From an uncultured Parabacteroides sp. (GTDB taxonomy: Bacteria > Bacteroidota > Bacteroidia > Bacteroidales > Tannerellaceae): a stretch of DNA of 64,000 nucleotides. Below, in pieces: positions 1-9,856 of this stretch. Location of the stretch: the NCBI GenBank assembly GCA_949296075.1, contig CASFNG010000003.1, positions 282,316 through 346,315 on the forward strand, in the 5' to 3' direction. Position numbers and translations under genes: made by a program. Below the pieces are notes generated by a model. The model had not been told where the DNA came from. It saw only the letters and a program-made list of their open reading frames with translations, and did not search any database. Numbering within the stretch: the first letter of the stretch is position 1; every line of letters starts with the position of its first letter.

Positions 1-702
1 TATGTCGTAGGAGTATGGGCCGGCAACGCATCCGGAGAGGGGCGTCCCGGACTGACAGGCGTAGGGTATGCCGCTCCCGTTCTTTTCGAAATCTTCTCCT
101 TATTGCCGAATAGTGAATGGTTCGACCAGCCGTGGGATGAGCTAATGCCTTTGCCCATATGTCGCCAAAGCGGGTATAAAGCCTCTCCTTATTGCGAGCA
201 GGTCGACACCTTATATATGCCTTTACCAGGAAACAACACAGATGTATGTCCCTATCATAAACTCATACATTTATCAGCAGACGGACAATTCCGGGTAAAT
301 AGTTCCTGTGAGTCGATAGACAAGATGATCAGCCGTTCCTGGTTTGTACTACCTCCTGCGCAAGAATACTACTATCGGAATTACCATATCGACTACACTC
401 CTCTTCCCCCGATAAAGCCCGGCTGCGGACAAGACCTTAACCAACAGATTGATTTGATCTATCCTGAGCACAAAGCGATCCTCTATCTGCCCAAAGGCTT
501 CTCCGGGAAGTCAGAAAGGTTCATATTCAAGGCAGCCCACGCACGCCGCGATGCCATCCTTTATTGGCACTTAGATGAAATTTATTTAGGGGAAACTTAT
601 GAAACCCACCAAATAAGCTGCCAAGTCGCATCGGGAAAGCATATCCTCACCTTGATCGATGACGAGGGGAATCAAAAAAAGATTCAATTTTATGTCAAAT
701 AA
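1..702 (+). CDS. pbpC: Penicillin-binding protein 1C, C-terminal part (5' truncated by window edge)
   Basis: The frame is open from base 1 and ends at TAA 700-702, giving 233 residues of a gene that starts outside the window. The first residues read YVVGVWAGNASGEGRPGLTG, the typical end of a class A transpeptidase domain, followed by APVLFEIFSLLP. The remaining ~190 residues match the C-terminal module of PBP1C proteins. The family is a bifunctional glycosyltransferase/transpeptidase of the inner membrane, acting on peptidoglycan in the periplasm. Catalytic motifs are upstream and cannot be checked. The gene converges on nhaA with only one base between the two stop codons, so no separate terminator fits between them. 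Confidence 0.85.
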   Translation, partial: YVVGVWAGNASGEGRPGLTGVGYAAPVLFEIFSLLPNSEWFDQPWDELMPLPICRQSGYKASPYCEQVDTLYMPLPGNNTDVCPYHKLIHLSADGQFRVNSSCESIDKMISRSWFVLPPAQEYYYRNYHIDYTPLPPIKPGCGQDLNQQIDLIYPEHKAILYLPKGFSGKSERFIFKAAHARRDAILYWHLDEIYLGETYETHQISCQVASGKHILTLIDDEGNQKKIQFYVK

Positions 703-703
703 C

Positions 704-2068
704 TCAATTGGGTTCTCCTTCCTTTGACTTAGGCAACACGAACCGCAAAACCATATACCCGCAAAGTCCGGATATAAACGATCCGAAGAACACACCTAAT
801 TTCGCCTGATTCAAGAGATCCGCTCCCGCAGGGGAAGTTGCGTCGAAAGAGAGATTGGCGATAAACAAAGCTACCGTAAACCCAATTCCACCCAACATGG
901 ACACTCCCAACAGGTTCCGTTTGCTCATTCCTCTGGGCATAGCCGCCAGAGGCGTAGAGGCGAAAAGGTAAGAGAAGGCAAATATACCTAATGTCTTTCC
1001 AATAAACAAACCTAAGAAGACTGCCAATGGCAAATGCGGCAACACCGACGGAGAAATATCGCCGAAAGTAACTCCCGCATTCACAAACGCAAACAAAGGC
1101 AATATCAGGTAATTGACCAATGGATGCAGCTTATCCGTGATGGCTTGCAACGGACTAATCGTCCGATTCGCCAAGGTATGGATATTATTCAACACCTGCA
1201 CCTGCTTGGAGGTAAGTACTTCCGCTTTGCTCGATTGCTTTACCTCCGCATAATCCAACATCTCCAAATACTCGCTCATATCCGCCGTAAAATTGTCTAA
1301 CTTGACAACCGGACGTGCCGGAACCGTAAAGGCCACCAATACCCCGGCGATCGTGGGATGGATCCCTGACTCCAAAAAGAGCAGCCATACGATAAATCCT
1401 CCAATATAAAAGAACCACAAGCGATGGATACGGAACTTCCCCCCTACATATAACAGGGCCAAGATTCCTAACGACATCAATAAAGGATGGAAATCAATAT
1501 GCCCGCTGTAAAAAAGAGCGATAATAATAATTCCGCCAATGTCATCCACAACCGCTAATGCCGTCAGGAAAATACGCATGCTTAGCGGCACCCGTTTACC
1601 CAACAAGCCCAATACGGCCAAAGCGAACGCGATGTCGGTAGCCATAGGGATCGCCGCACCACTCACCTCCGGATGGGTATGGCAGACCAGCATATAGCAT
1701 AATACCGGCACGATCATACCTCCACAAGCGGCGACAATGGGCAGTAAGGCTTTACGGACAGAGCTTAGCTCGCCAACCAAAACCTCCTGCTTGATCTCCA
1801 GCCCAATCATGAAGAAAAAGACCGCCATCAAGGCATCGTTCACGAATGCCAACATGGACATCGGTTCCCCATGATGGGAGAAAAAATTGAACTGCCCAGC
1901 TTTCAGGTCAATCGGGAAATCCAGCAACAGATGATACCGATCCGCTAAGGGAGAATTGGCCAGGATCATGGCGAGCACGGTCGCGGCAAACAATAAAAGA
2001 CTGGCGTTCGGCTTCTGGATGGCGAAGCGACGCAATGGTTGAAGGATAACGTGAATCGTACGTTCCAT
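704..2068 (-). CDS. nhaA: Na+/H+ antiporter NhaA
   Basis: A 454-residue inner-membrane protein. It would exchange cytoplasmic Na+ for periplasmic H+ and so serve sodium and pH homeostasis. Typical NhaA stretches are visible: FVNDALMAVFFFMIGLEIKQE near residue 75, MATDIAFALAVLGLLGKRVP near 145, and LTALAVVDDIGGIIIIALFY near 170, which carries the paired aspartates of the ion site. About 11-12 hydrophobic helices are apparent. Length is usual for Bacteroidetes NhaA, which has a loop insertion (residues ~265-310) relative to E. coli. A -7-like box lies about 95 bases upstream. The gene is transcribed alone. Confidence 0.95.
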   Translation of the reverse strand: MERTIHVILQPLRRFAIQKPNASLLLFAATVLAMILANSPLADRYHLLLDFPIDLKAGQFNFFSHHGEPMSMLAFVNDALMAVFFFMIGLEIKQEVLVGELSSVRKALLPIVAACGGMIVPVLCYMLVCHTHPEVSGAAIPMATDIAFALAVLGLLGKRVPLSMRIFLTALAVVDDIGGIIIIALFYSGHIDFHPLLMSLGILALLYVGGKFRIHRLWFFYIGGFIVWLLFLESGIHPTIAGVLVAFTVPARPVVKLDNFTADMSEYLEMLDYAEVKQSSKAEVLTSKQVQVLNNIHTLANRTISPLQAITDKLHPLVNYLILPLFAFVNAGVTFGDISPSVLPHLPLAVFLGLFIGKTLGIFAFSYLFASTPLAAMPRGMSKRNLLGVSMLGGIGFTVALFIANLSFDATSPAGADLLNQAKLGVFFGSFISGLCGYMVLRFVLPKSKEGEPN

Positions 2069-2162
2069 AACTATATACGTGTTTTCTGAGGATTAACGGC
2101 TTCAGCTTTTCCTTGCTTGGATTCAAGCGCTAAATCCGGGACCTGTTTTTCTACCTTGTCGA

Positions 2163-2170
2163 CAAAGATA
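2163..2170 (-). promoter_or_regulatory. Probable -7 promoter element of nhaA
   Basis: On the minus strand this reads TATCTTTG, an exact match to the Bacteroides TAnnTTTG -7 consensus. It sits in an AT-rich gap about 95 bases before the nhaA start. No clear TTTG -33 box is seen, so this is a motif-based call. Confidence 0.5.
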
Positions 2171-2256
2171 CTATTTTAAATTAAATTAAACCCTACTATT
2201 AATACGAAAATTTAACAGAGAGGGATTCTAACCTCCTTGCGGGAATAGCAAATGGC

Positions 2257-2856
2257 CTATGCTTTCAGATAGGCCGACTCGACCTTCAGCAGCCTGTTTC
2301 TCAACCGTTCCGCCTCTCCTTTCCGGATACGTAATGTCATCTCGCAATCCATATCGAATCGCTGGGAGACAATCGTCGGCCCGTCTTCCTTCACGATACG
2401 CATGATCCCGTTCAGATAAGGATACTCAAAGATCACCGTAATATCCTCGTCTACCGTGCGCTCCTCGATCTCCGCCGCGTCAAGCGCCTCAGCAGTGGCA
2501 GTACGGTACGCCACGATCAAGCCGCTGGTGCCTAACTCTATCCCACCAAAGTAACGGATCACGATCACCAAGACATCCGTCAGTTCCCGTGAGTTGATCT
2601 GCCCTAAGATGGGCTTGCCGGCGGTAGAGGATGGCTCACCGTCATCGTTGGCACGAAACGTTTTCCGGTCCGCACCCAACATATAGGCCCAACAGACGTG
2701 GCGAGCATCATAATAACGTTTGCGGTATGCGTCCACCCGCTCCTTCACCTCCTCCACCGTGCGTACCGGAATAGCATACGAGATGAAGCGGCTTCGCTTC
2801 TCGCTATAATACCCCTCTGATAATTCCTTTATCGTCCTGTAACTGTCTTCCACCAT
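2257..2856 (-). CDS. IMPACT/YigZ family protein
   Basis: A 199-residue protein with the UPF0029/IMPACT core: KRSRFISYAIPV near residue 20, then ARHVCWAYMLG, DDGEPSSTAGKPIL and VIVIRYFGGIELGTSGLIVAY around residues 50-115. The C-terminal ~70 residues look like the ferredoxin-like domain found in bacterial YigZ (DUF1949). Members are cytoplasmic and linked to translation regulation; the biochemical role in bacteria is not settled. It follows the 73-residue gene by three bases and uvrA beyond it, so the three look co-transcribed. A 7-bp hairpin (2254-2260 with 2269-2275) overlaps the stop codon but has no T tract. Confidence 0.9.
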   Translation of the reverse strand: MVEDSYRTIKELSEGYYSEKRSRFISYAIPVRTVEEVKERVDAYRKRYYDARHVCWAYMLGADRKTFRANDDGEPSSTAGKPILGQINSRELTDVLVIVIRYFGGIELGTSGLIVAYRTATAEALDAAEIEERTVDEDITVIFEYPYLNGIMRIVKEDGPTIVSQRFDMDCEMTLRIRKGEAERLRNRLLKVESAYLKA

Positions 2857-2859
2857 GAT

Positions 2860-3081
2860 TTAATCCGGGATTTTCGTTTTAGCGACCTCTTCCCGGTAAG
2901 CCCGGAAGTCTTTCATGATCTCTTCGATCTCCTCCACGAAATAGGGATTTTTCACCTTGTTCTTCACCTCGGCATAATAAGCCTCGATAGCAGCCAATGC
3001 GCAAACGTCCTGTCCGCGTAACACGAAGTAAGGCTCCTCCTTCTCCACGCACTGCTTAATCATCTGTATTGGGTTCTTCAT
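2860..3081 (-). CDS. Small conserved-looking hypothetical protein between uvrA and yigZ
   Basis: A 73-residue soluble, charged protein beginning MKNPIQMIKQCVEKEEPYF. Its start ATG overlaps the uvrA stop codon (TAATG), and it ends three bases before the yigZ start. Tight coupling on both sides is the main evidence that it is real. It contains a predicted helical segment (AAIEAYYAEVKNKVKNPYFVEEIEEIMKDF) and no signal peptide or metal site. I do not recognise a named domain. Context suggests it is made together with UvrA, but a repair role is only inference. Confidence 0.7.
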   Translation of the reverse strand: MKNPIQMIKQCVEKEEPYFVLRGQDVCALAAIEAYYAEVKNKVKNPYFVEEIEEIMKDFRAYREEVAKTKIPD

Positions 3082-5936
3082 TATCCTTTTCTCTTCGTTT
3101 GTTTCAATTCTTCTTTCAAAAAGGGAGCGGTAAAGCCCACTCCGCTATCGGCGAGCGCCTCGGGGGTACCCGCAAACAGGATATTACCGCCGCGGCGTCC
3201 GCCCTCCGGTCCCATATCAATCAGGTAATCGGCACTCTTGATTACATCCAGGTTATGCTCGATCACGATAATCGTATTCCCTTTATCCACCAATTTATTC
3301 AACACACCAAGCAGCACCCGTATATCCTCAAAGTGCAGCCCCGTGGTCGGCTCGTCGAGCACGTACAAGGTTTTTCCCGTATCCCGCTTCGCCAGCTCCG
3401 TGGCCAACTTGACACGCTGGCTCTCCCCGCCGGAAAGCGTGGTGGAAGGCTGCCCCAACTTGATGTAACCTAACCCGACATCCTGGAGCACCTTTATTTT
3501 CGACAAGATAGAGGGGATATTCTCAAAGAACTCCACCGCCATATTGATGGTCATATCCAAAATGTCGGCGATCGACTTCCCTCGGAAACGAACCTCCAAG
3601 GTCTCCCGGTTGTATCGCTTCCCGTGGCAATCCTCGCAGGGCACCAGTACATCCGGGAGGAAATTCATCTCGATCGTCTTGTAGCCATTCCCCTTGCAGG
3701 TCTCGCATCGGCCACCCGACACGTTGAACGAGAAGCGTCCCGGCTTATACCCCCTCACCTTCGACTCGGGTAGCTCCACGAAGAGATTGCGGATGTCGGA
3801 GAAGACACCCGTATACGTAGCGGGATTACTCCGGGGCGACCGTCCGATAGGCGACTGATCCACGTTGACGATCTTGTCGATATGCTCGATTCCCTCGATG
3901 CTGTCGTAGGGCAAAGGATCCTCTAACGAGCGGTAAAAATGCTGACTCAAGATGGGCTGGAGCGTCCGGTTTATCAAGGTAGATTTACCACTCCCCGAAA
4001 CACCTGTCACGCAAATAAAGGTCCCCAAGGGAAACGACACATCCACCCGTTTCAGGTTATTACCACAGGCCCCCTTGATCGTGATGAATTTCCCGTTGCC
4101 TTTCCGCCTTTCCCCGGGGATGGCGATCTCCGTCTTCCCATTCAGGTAAGAGGAGGTAAGCGTATCCACCCGCAACATCTCGTCCGGGGTCCCGGCGAAC
4201 ACCACCTCTCCTCCTAAACGACCGGCCTTAGGTCCCATATCCACCACATAATCAGCGTTCAGCATCATATCCTTATCGTGCTCCACCACGATCACGGAAT
4301 TACCCGTGTCACGCAACTGCTTCAACGAGTTGATTAGCCTAATGTTATCACGCTGGTGCAACCCGATACTCGGCTCGTCCAGGATATACAGTACATTTAC
4401 CAACTGACTTCCGATCTGCGTAGCCAGACGGATACGCTGGCTCTCGCCTCCCGAGAGGGTGGCGGACGCCCGGTTCAAGGAGAGATAATCCAATCCTACA
4501 TCCAACAGGAAGCGCAGACGCGAGCGGATCTCCTTCAGGATCTCCGTGGCGATCCGGAGTTGCTTGGGATCGAGCTTCTCCTCGATACCCTCCAGCCACT
4601 CGTACAACTCGGAAATATCCATCACGGAAAGCTCAGCGATGTTCTTGCCCGCGATCCGGTAGCTCAGCGCCTCTTTTCCCAACCGCTGCCCGTTACACTC
4701 CGGGCAGATGGCCATCTTAATAAACTGGCCTGCCCACTTCTGGGCGGAGGCGGAGGCCTCGCTCTCTTGCTGCATCAGGATATATTTCGCGACTCCCTCA
4801 TACGAGAGAAAGTAATTTGAGGTACCGATGGATTCGTTCTTGATCAGCAAACGCTCCTCGGTGCCGTTCATGATCTCGTCCATCGCCTCCTCCGGGATGT
4901 CACGGATCGGGGTCTTGATCGTCACGCCATGTTTCTGACACAACGCCTCGATCTGCCAGAATATCAAAGAGTTCTTATATTTTCCTAACGCCACGATTCC
5001 CCCATTATAGATACTTAGCGAGGGATCGGGTACGATCTTGTCCATATCCAGCAGGTTCACCTGCCCCAATCCCTTACATTTAGGGCAAGCGCCCTGTGGG
5101 GAGTTAAAGGAGAAGTTGTGCGGGGCAGGCTCGCTATATGAGAGCCCGGTGGCAGGATCCATGAGGCGGCGACTGTAATGGCGCACCTCACCAGTCTCCG
5201 CGTCGAGCAGCAACACCAAGCCATCGCCCTGCTTCATCGCGACCTTCAGGCTCTCTTTCAACCGCCGCTCGTCACTCTCGGAGACGATCATCTTGTCGAT
5301 CACGACCTCGATACTGTGCATCTTATAGCGATCCAACTTCATGCCGTGAAATATCTCCTTCAGTTCGCCATCCACCCGCACGTTCAGGTAGCCTTTTTTA
5401 CGGATCTGCTCAAAAAGTTCCTTGTAATGTCCTTTCCGGTTACGCACCAAGGGAGCCAGCAGATAGGTCTTCTTACCCTTATACTCGTCGAGGATGAGGC
5501 GCAAGATCTGCTCCTCGGTATATTTCACCATCTTCTCCCCGCTCAAGTAGGAGTAAGCCTCGCCCGCACGGGCGTAGAGCAGGCGGAAAAAATCGTAGAT
5601 CTCCGTCGTGGTCCCTACGGTGGAACGAGGGTTCTTGTTGGTCGTTTTTTGCTCAATGGAGATCACCGGGCTAAGGCCTGTGATCTTATCTACGTCCGGG
5701 CGTTCCATATTTCCCAAGAAATTCCGGGCATACGCGGAGAAAGTCTCTACGTAACGCCGTTGTCCCTCGGCAAAAATCGTATCGAAGGCCAAGGACGACT
5801 TACCGCTACCGCTCATGCCGGTAATCACGGTCAGCTTATTCCTCGGGATCTCAACGTCTATATTCTTCAGATTATGAACGCGGGCGCCTAACACGGAGAT
5901 GCGCCCGCCTTCCAAAGCCTGCTTATCTTTTACCAT
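3081..5936 (-). CDS. uvrA: Excinuclease ABC subunit A
   Basis: A 951-residue nucleotide excision repair damage sensor. It forms an ATP-dependent dimer that loads UvrB at lesions. Both ABC modules are visible: Walker A GMSGSGKSSLAFD near residue 40 and GVSGSGKSTLINR near 645; two LSGGESQR signatures near 500 and 840; and two Walker B stretches (LYILDEPSIGLHQRDN, LYVLDEPTTGLHFEDI). Zinc-binding CxxC pairs occur as CPKCKGLG, CPECNGQR and CETCKGNGY...CEDCHGKRY. Length is normal. It is followed by a coupled 73-residue gene and yigZ. A weak -7-like TATCTTTA (5965-5972, minus strand) precedes it, 106 bases after cysQ. Confidence 0.97.
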   Translation of the reverse strand: MVKDKQALEGGRISVLGARVHNLKNIDVEIPRNKLTVITGMSGSGKSSLAFDTIFAEGQRRYVETFSAYARNFLGNMERPDVDKITGLSPVISIEQKTTNKNPRSTVGTTTEIYDFFRLLYARAGEAYSYLSGEKMVKYTEEQILRLILDEYKGKKTYLLAPLVRNRKGHYKELFEQIRKKGYLNVRVDGELKEIFHGMKLDRYKMHSIEVVIDKMIVSESDERRLKESLKVAMKQGDGLVLLLDAETGEVRHYSRRLMDPATGLSYSEPAPHNFSFNSPQGACPKCKGLGQVNLLDMDKIVPDPSLSIYNGGIVALGKYKNSLIFWQIEALCQKHGVTIKTPIRDIPEEAMDEIMNGTEERLLIKNESIGTSNYFLSYEGVAKYILMQQESEASASAQKWAGQFIKMAICPECNGQRLGKEALSYRIAGKNIAELSVMDISELYEWLEGIEEKLDPKQLRIATEILKEIRSRLRFLLDVGLDYLSLNRASATLSGGESQRIRLATQIGSQLVNVLYILDEPSIGLHQRDNIRLINSLKQLRDTGNSVIVVEHDKDMMLNADYVVDMGPKAGRLGGEVVFAGTPDEMLRVDTLTSSYLNGKTEIAIPGERRKGNGKFITIKGACGNNLKRVDVSFPLGTFICVTGVSGSGKSTLINRTLQPILSQHFYRSLEDPLPYDSIEGIEHIDKIVNVDQSPIGRSPRSNPATYTGVFSDIRNLFVELPESKVRGYKPGRFSFNVSGGRCETCKGNGYKTIEMNFLPDVLVPCEDCHGKRYNRETLEVRFRGKSIADILDMTINMAVEFFENIPSILSKIKVLQDVGLGYIKLGQPSTTLSGGESQRVKLATELAKRDTGKTLYVLDEPTTGLHFEDIRVLLGVLNKLVDKGNTIIVIEHNLDVIKSADYLIDMGPEGGRRGGNILFAGTPEALADSGVGFTAPFLKEELKQTKRKG

Positions 5937-6042
5937 TTTTACCTATCTGTGTTTTTAGGGGCGGTAAAGATACGGAAAAAACGCGTATTCACCTAACACC
6001 TTGCTCCTTCCGATTCGCATCGTACGAAGATCCCCCGCGGGA

Positions 6043-6852
6043 TCACCTCACGATAAACCACGGGTTATGGAGGTCTTCCTTGTTGTAACGCAAGGGAGTT
6101 TTCTGGTCGACCTGATAAATATCGCACCCGGCGGCTCTCGCGATCGCATGGCCGGCGGCGGTGTCCCACTCCATTGTCGGGGCGAAACGGGGATAAATAT
6201 CCGCCGATCCTTCCGCCACTAAGCAGATCTTCAGGCTGCTCCCACTGCTCATCAGCGTGACGGGCTTACCTTGCTTACGCAGGTTGTCGATAAAGGCGAT
6301 TGTCTCCTCCGACTGGTGCGACCGCGATGCCACGACTACCGTGCCTTGATGAGCCAGCGACATGGGCAGCCGGATCGCCTTTTGCCGCATCTCGTCCATC
6401 GAGGGCTGGCTGTCACTGTCGATCCCCACGAGTTTATAGGCCCCTACCGACGAGGCGGCGAAGTAGAGCTCTTTCCGGACAGGTACGTATATCACTCCCA
6501 AGACGGGACCCCCCTTCTCCACCAAGGCGATGTTCACGGTAAACTCGCCGTTGCGCTTGATGAACTCCTTTGTGCCGTCCAAGGGATCCACAATCCAAAG
6601 GGTCTCCCACTTGGAGCGTTCCGCGAAAGCGATCTCTTTCCCCTCCTCGCTCAAGATCGGAAAAGGGGTTACGGAGAGGGCGCTCGTGATCAACCGGTTG
6701 GCGGCCTTATCGGCCTTGGTGAGCGGGGAGTTGTCGGCTTTCCGCTCGATCTCGAAATCCGAATCGGGATCGGTGTAAATGTCCATGATCGACTTGCCCG
6801 CATCCACGGCGGCACGGATCGCTATATACAGGTATTTCTCGTTATCTATCAT
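6043..6852 (-). CDS. cysQ: 3'(2'),5'-bisphosphate nucleotidase CysQ
   Basis: A 269-residue member of the Li+-sensitive, Mg2+-dependent inositol monophosphatase fold. It would hydrolyse 3'-phosphoadenosine 5'-phosphate to AMP and recycle the by-product of sulfate activation. Metal-site motifs are clear: LSEEGKEI near residue 70, WIVDPLDGTKEFIKRNGEFTVNIAL near 88-115, and ATMEWDTAAGHAIARAAG near 225. The DPLDGTKEF version fits CysQ better than a general inositol monophosphatase. No sulfate-assimilation genes are adjacent, so its partners lie elsewhere. An exact -7 box lies 29 bases upstream. Confidence 0.92.
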   Translation of the reverse strand: MIDNEKYLYIAIRAAVDAGKSIMDIYTDPDSDFEIERKADNSPLTKADKAANRLITSALSVTPFPILSEEGKEIAFAERSKWETLWIVDPLDGTKEFIKRNGEFTVNIALVEKGGPVLGVIYVPVRKELYFAASSVGAYKLVGIDSDSQPSMDEMRQKAIRLPMSLAHQGTVVVASRSHQSEETIAFIDNLRKQGKPVTLMSSGSSLKICLVAEGSADIYPRFAPTMEWDTAAGHAIARAAGCDIYQVDQKTPLRYNKEDLHNPWFIVR

Positions 6853-6880
6853 CGCTTTTCCTTTTAGTTGTTTCTATGAG

Positions 6881-6888
6881 CAAATATA
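6881..6888 (-). promoter_or_regulatory. Probable -7 promoter element of cysQ
   Basis: The minus strand reads TATATTTG, an exact TAnnTTTG match, with GTTG about 20 bases further upstream as a partial -33 box. The predicted transcript leader is about 25 bases. Confidence 0.6.
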
Positions 6889-6923
6889 GTGAATCCGCTC
6901 GAAAGAAGCAACTTTTGCCGACA

Positions 6924-6946
6924 GGAGCAGGCTCTTCGCCTACTCC
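6924..6946 (-). terminator. Hairpin overlapping the fimbrillin stop codon
   Basis: GGAGTAGGC pairs with GCCTGCTCC (one G-U pair) around a 5-base loop on the minus strand, and the stem includes the stop codon. The following bases are not T-rich, so termination is uncertain. Confidence 0.35.
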
Positions 6947-9539
6947 TCCCGGACAGGACGAACTCCTAAGCCTCGGGCTCGGAACCAATAGTCAAGCGGC
7001 CATACGAAAGAGAGATCTACCGTCAAGGCGTATATATTACTGACTCCTCCATACGGAATAGCGACCCAGTAATATCCGCTTTTACTGACTCCGTCCAGGA
7101 AACCCGACCAGTTACGTCGTCCTGATGCAGGGAAAAAGATCTTCGGACCGGTTTTATTGGGCTCACCGTAAAAGAGATAGCCTTTTCTTAGATTATCCAA
7201 ATCTCCATTGACCCGGCTACTTTCCTTACCGCCCGAGACCGTAAATCCGGTAAAAGCATTGCTCGCCGGCACCTTGAAGCCAACAGGACAAGGATCATAG
7301 ATCGTCTTGACCACAAGATTATCGTTCGCGGTTTTCAAGTTATTGTTGGCACTCCAAAGATTCAAGAAAGTATTATCCCCATATTCCAATCCTTGCATCA
7401 CATCGGGCTTAATGATGTAATTCTTGATGCAGCCCGCACCCCAAGGGAATGATTCCGTCTTAGGGTTGGCGGTAGATGGCGCGCCATTCGCCCCATACCA
7501 AGTCTTATTCGTCTTAGTAGCGCCATTAGAGGGGAGCAAAGGATCTTTCCTACCCCATTGGTAATAAGGATGACTGCCTCCCGCCATTTCTGAGCGGGGC
7601 AATTGCTTAAGACGTATCTCCGAAGTTTGCCCCCCAGCGATAAACCGGACATCGCAACTCCGTCCGGCATAATCGGTAATCTCCCCATCGCACCAACCTA
7701 AATTCACGGCCATGAACTTGTACCGTACATTTTGGTGATTAATTACCTCAATCGTATTATTGATGTCCTCGTCCGTCACCCAAATATGCCAACTCCATAA
7801 CACCGTTCCTGCCGCATCCTTGACAGCGATCACGGCATTCCCCTGTTGGATCGTATTTTGATCGACCACGAAAGAGATATTCCCTCCATCAACCCCCGGA
7901 TTATACCGAATATCGGTCACCAAAGAGGGAGCATCCTGCCAAACCAACTCAGCCTTGGCCGGTACACACGAGTTGTTCACGATATAGGGATCCGTAATTC
8001 CATTCCCCAAATGGTTAATAAATGGATTTAGAATATCGCGTCCAGAAACGGTAGAGGTATAAGCCGCTCTATTGGCTTCCCCATTCTTGATGGCATTGCC
8101 ATAGACCAACGGGAAGCTATACACGCCCGGAGCGCCTACCACATAGCAGTTAGCCGTATTCTCCACCGTTGCCGCGCCGCTGCTATTCGCAAGATTGTAA
8201 GGAGCGTCCATAGATCCGATCGGGGCCATCGCCTTGAGCGCGTCGTTATGCCGGTTGGCGGTGATCCCGACTTGCCGGGCAATAGTGGCCTTATAGGTAG
8301 TAGCGGTATTTCCGCCCGCGCCGGAAGCGGTAAACTCCGTCAGCCATACGGGCATCTCATCGCTCCATGTCGTGCCGTCCTCGGAGAACCGGGCCTCCCA
8401 TGCCACCGGTTCGATCGTTCCCCCGCTGTTTTTCCGGTAGCTGGTCACACGATACGATTTGGTTCCACCCTCATACGTAAACTCTTCCGGCGACGTGACT
8501 TCCAAGAAGTATTCCCAATTGATGGAAGAGGTAGAGATCCGGTAGGTCACCGTCTTGCCTTTCGGCCATTCCGCCTTCCCGATCGGGGCGTTCAAGGTAT
8601 GATCCTTCGTGCCGTCGTTGAAGATCACCTCGATCTCCGCGTTGTCCGGAAGCGTCTGCGGAAGCATCATGAAAGTCTGCGCCTCCTCCGTGATCGGCTG
8701 GCCCGCTCCAACCGTCTTGTTCAAGGTCTGCGAGAAGGAGACCTTCGTGCCCCAACCGCTCCAGCGCTCCAAGTTCAAATCGTAACTTGCCTTGGAATAG
8801 ACATTCCTCAGGGTGACGCTCTTGACCGTACCTACCTGTACATCTTCCCCGCAGACGAACCTCACCGCGGTTAAGGCATGGCGGAAACGTAACCTCACCG
8901 CCGCGTCAGCGTCGCCCGCTATCTCATCGGAAGCTGCCACCAAGAGGTCTTTTTGCTTCTCCACCTCCTGAGGTATCGCGCAATGAAGCGTCGGGATTCC
9001 CTCCGCTTGGGCGGAGAGAACATAAGCCGTCTCCTTCGGGGCATAGGCGAAGAAGCGCAATTTATATGCCGCTCCCGGCCAGTAGTAATCACGCGAGGGT
9101 GTACCTGATCGGCTCATCGTCACGTCGTACATGAAATCGGGCGATTGAAGCCCATCCCAAGAGCCCGTATATTTGCAGGCCGACACACTGAAGTTGTCGT
9201 ACATCTCGCTGACCCGGGCAGCCTTGGTCAGCGGCAAGCTATCCTGTTCCAGCCTCTCCGGAAGCGAGAGACGATACGATCCCCATACAAGGTATGGAGA
9301 TAAAGCGTACCCAAGCCATCCGCGCGCAGCTCGGCGACAGTGTTGGCGGGCGTGGTCTCCTCACACGGGGCATCACCTTTACTCAAAGGAGAGGTGGCTG
9401 GCCAAAGATCCGGGATAAACTTGATCCGACCGGATCTATGCGGACGCTCCATCTCATCCTCACATAAAAAAACAAAAGCTAAATAGCTAATTGCCAAGAA
9501 AAAAGTCGAGAAACGACTTGTAGTCAAAGATGGTTTCAT
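6940..9539 (-). pseudogene. Fimbrillin-family surface protein gene split by a frameshift
   Basis: The 3' frame (6940 to about 9260) encodes about 770 residues with a fimbrillin/Mfa1-like N-terminal region and a C-terminal FISUMP-type domain (HPYYQWGRKDP, DPCPVGFKVPASNAFTGF, FFPASGRRN, ending GLGVRPVRE). The 5' frame (9228-9539) supplies the missing start: a signal sequence MKPSLTTSRFSTFFLAISYL and AELRADGLGTLYLHTLYGDR. The two frames join naturally near 9240-9270, where removing one TC from GTCTCTCG would give GDRIVSLPERLEQDSLPLTKA. Neither half is complete: the long frame starts only at an internal TTG and has no signal peptide. Intact, it would be an exported pilus or surface-fibre subunit. 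It could be a true null, a phase-off allele or a sequencing error. Confidence 0.75.
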
Positions 9540-9639
9540 AAGGCATTTAAGTATTAACAAAACGAAGAACGGCCTCTCCCCGGAAGAACGTTCGATTTAG
9601 CATATGCACCAAGCAGAGGCATTTCTTATCTATCTGCCG

Positions 9640-9647
9640 CAAATATA
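9640..9647 (-). promoter_or_regulatory. Probable -7 promoter element of the fimbrillin-like gene
   Basis: The minus strand reads TATATTTG. It lies about 100 bases before the signal-peptide start. A TTTG is 23 bases upstream, slightly too far for the usual 19-21. Confidence 0.5.
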
Positions 9648-9784
9648 AGGGATTAACCGAAATCTTATATCAAAAAAACGGGATTTTTTTGAGAATACTT
9701 ACCGGCCTTTTATTTCAACGCCAACTTACCCGGAAAACCTGCTCATGAGAAAAGAAAAAGGTGGGATGTTTTTTCCCGTAAGCA

Positions 9785-9833
9785 CAAAAAAATCCGGGCA
9801 AGGAAGAGCGTGTTCTCCTCTTCTCGCCCGGAT
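9785..9833 (-). terminator. Rho-independent terminator of xylE
   Basis: On the minus strand ATCCGGGC (9826-9833) pairs perfectly with GCCCGGAT (9792-9799) and is followed by six or more T. It lies 23 bases after the xylE stop. Confidence 0.8.
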
Positions 9834-9856
9834 AGCGAATATCCTCGATCAGGGAT

